Of a DNA stretch of 64,000 nucleotides, positions 62,851 through 64,000 are shown piece after piece. Made by a program: the position numbers and the translations under genes. Position 1 is the first letter of the stretch, and the number at the start of each line of letters is the position of its first letter. Where the stretch lies: positions 142,762,040 through 142,826,039 of the forward strand of contig CM038214.1 of the NCBI GenBank assembly GCA_021442155.1, read 5' to 3'. Source of the stretch: Cymbidium sinense (taxonomy: Eukaryota > Streptophyta > Magnoliopsida > Asparagales > Orchidaceae). The notes beneath the pieces are model-generated. The model was given only the letters and a program-made list of their open reading frames with translations, ran no database searches and had not been told where the DNA came from.

Positions 62851-63768
62851 AAAAATAAAATAAAAAATAAAAATAAATAGATAAATCATAAACCCTAAAC
62901 CTACAACCCAAAACCCTCAACCCTAAACCCTAAAACCCTAAACCCTAAACCCTAAAACCTACACCCTAAACCCTAAACCTTATAACCCTAAACCCTAAGC
63001 CCTAAACCTTAACACTAAAACATAAAACCCGAAACCTAAAACAAAAACTAAACCTCAACCCTAAACTCTAAACCCTAAACCCCAAACACTAAACCCTAAA
63101 CCATAAACCCTAAAACTAAACATCTAAACATAATAAAAAAACCTAAAAATTAAATAAATAAATAAACCATAATAAATAAAGTAAAATAAAATAAAACCTA
63201 AACTAAAACCTAAATAAAACCTAAACCTAAACATAATAAATAAAATAAAATAAAATAAAACTAAAAATAAAATAAAGTAACCTAAATTAAATTAAAAAAT
63301 AGAAACATAAATAAAATTAAAACTAAACAAAATATAATAAACATAAAATAAAAAACCTAAACCTCAACCTAACAATAAAAAATAACTTAAACCTAAAAAA
63401 TAAACTAAAATTAAAACCTAAATTAAAATAAATTAACCTAAAATAAATAAAAACTAAATAAAATAAAATTAAAAATAAAAAAATAAAAATAAAGTAAACT
63501 CAAAATAAATGAAAATAAACTATAAAACTAAATAAACCTAAACCTACCTTTACTTAAAAAAAGAATTAAAAAATAAAATAATGCTCAACCTAAAAGCCTA
63601 AATCCTAAACCTTAAACCCTAAACCCTAAATCCTAAAACCTACAACCCTAAAGCCTAAACCCTAAACCCTAAACCCTAAACCCTAAACCTTAAACCTTAA
63701 ACCCTAAACTAACCCTAACCTTAAACCCTAAACCCTAAACCCTAAACCTTAAACTAACCCTAAATTGT

Positions 63769-64000
63769 AAGAATGGGCAGAACCTTGACAGCAAGAACAT
63801 CACTGATAATAAGGCCCAATCTAGATCTAGTGGTGGAGGCGAAGGCAGATGCAACACTTATCACAGTGGTGGTGGGGGATCTGGAGGTGCTAGTGGATAT
63901 GGTGGTGGTGGTCAGAGTAGCGGTGGTTATGGAGGCTCGAGAAGTGATGGAGGCTACAATTGTGGTGGTGGCGGAGGGAGAGATCAAGGATTTCATGGAA
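63769..64000 (+). pseudogene. GRP fragment 10, open to the window edge
   Basis: From 63771 one frame stays open to the end. It gives NGQNLDSKNITDNKAQSRSS, the last RRM strand of plant GRPs. The Gly-rich tail follows, with YHSGGGGSGGASGYGGGGQ, SSGGYGGSRSDGGYNC and GGGGGRDQGF. No start codon or upstream RRM is present; CCCTAAA abuts directly (AAATTGTAAGAATGGG). The frame is intact, but it is the same 5'-truncated fragment as the other nine. The 3' part lies outside the window. The minus-strand frame 63996-63760 is its antisense shadow. Confidence 0.85.

Larger units (their letters stand above)
59932..63768. repeat. Telomere-like array to GRP 10
   Basis: Duplication copy 2 continues to about 62245, with boxes near 60582 and 61498. 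A further cycle follows, with boxes at 62832 (CCTACTAGTTTAGTTAATTT) and about 63541. The last 170 bases before GRP 10 are very clean CCCTAAA. No gene is seen. Confidence 0.88.

Overview
This window is repetitive plant nuclear DNA with no convincing intact gene. Three things point to a plant. The arrays are built on the plant-type telomere heptamer CCCTAAA/TTTAGGG. The LINEs have the plant L1-type layout: a DUF4283/zinc-knuckle ORF1, then an endonuclease, reverse transcriptase, zf-RVT and RNase H ORF2. Ten fragments derive from a plant-type glycine-rich RNA-binding protein (GRP). The size and decay of the repeats suggest a large, repeat-rich genome, but I cannot name the species. One 100-N scaffold gap lies at 36849-36948.

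Layout. The backbone is interstitial telomere-like satellite that alternates between fairly clean CCCTAAA blocks and very degenerate CCTAAA/AAATAAA/TAAAA blocks. Set into it are: LINE-A (about 765-9970); GRP fragment 1; a stretch of non-telomeric sequence (10717-17140) holding two diverged tandem-repeat families and a minus-strand Ty3/gypsy pol fragment cut off at the satellite edge; GRP 2; LINE-B (20222-27780); GRP 3, 4 and 5; the gap; an inverted domain (36949-38660) holding a 3' fragment of the same LINE family in reverse; LINE-C (38661-45290); GRP 6 and 7; and a roughly 4.9-kb tandem duplication (about 52427-57345 and 57346-62245) whose two copies each carry a GRP fragment (8, 9) and an RTE-like LINE 3' fragment. 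GRP 10 runs off the right end.

How the parts relate. All ten GRP fragments start at the same base of the RRM tail, keep the Gly-rich C terminus, stop and 3'UTR, and end in poly(A). They therefore look like descendants of one 5'-truncated insertion amplified with its satellite surroundings. A recurrent 19-nt box, CTACTAGTTTACTTAATTT, usually marks the passage from AAATAAA-type to clean CCCTAAA arrays, which suggests a higher-order repeat. All four LINE copies and all ten GRP fragments have their poly(A) end facing the same way relative to the CCCTAAA strand. This is either a telomere-repeat insertion preference or a by-product of amplification.

Caution. Near-duplicate copies differ by G/C-containing patches replaced with short A-rich strings. 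Some blocks also carry CCTGGG/CCTGAG-type words, and the two gap edges look like inverted relatives of each other. Part of the apparent degeneracy may be long-read consensus error in telomere-like DNA. Boundaries were placed by eye and are good to about 10-50 bases.
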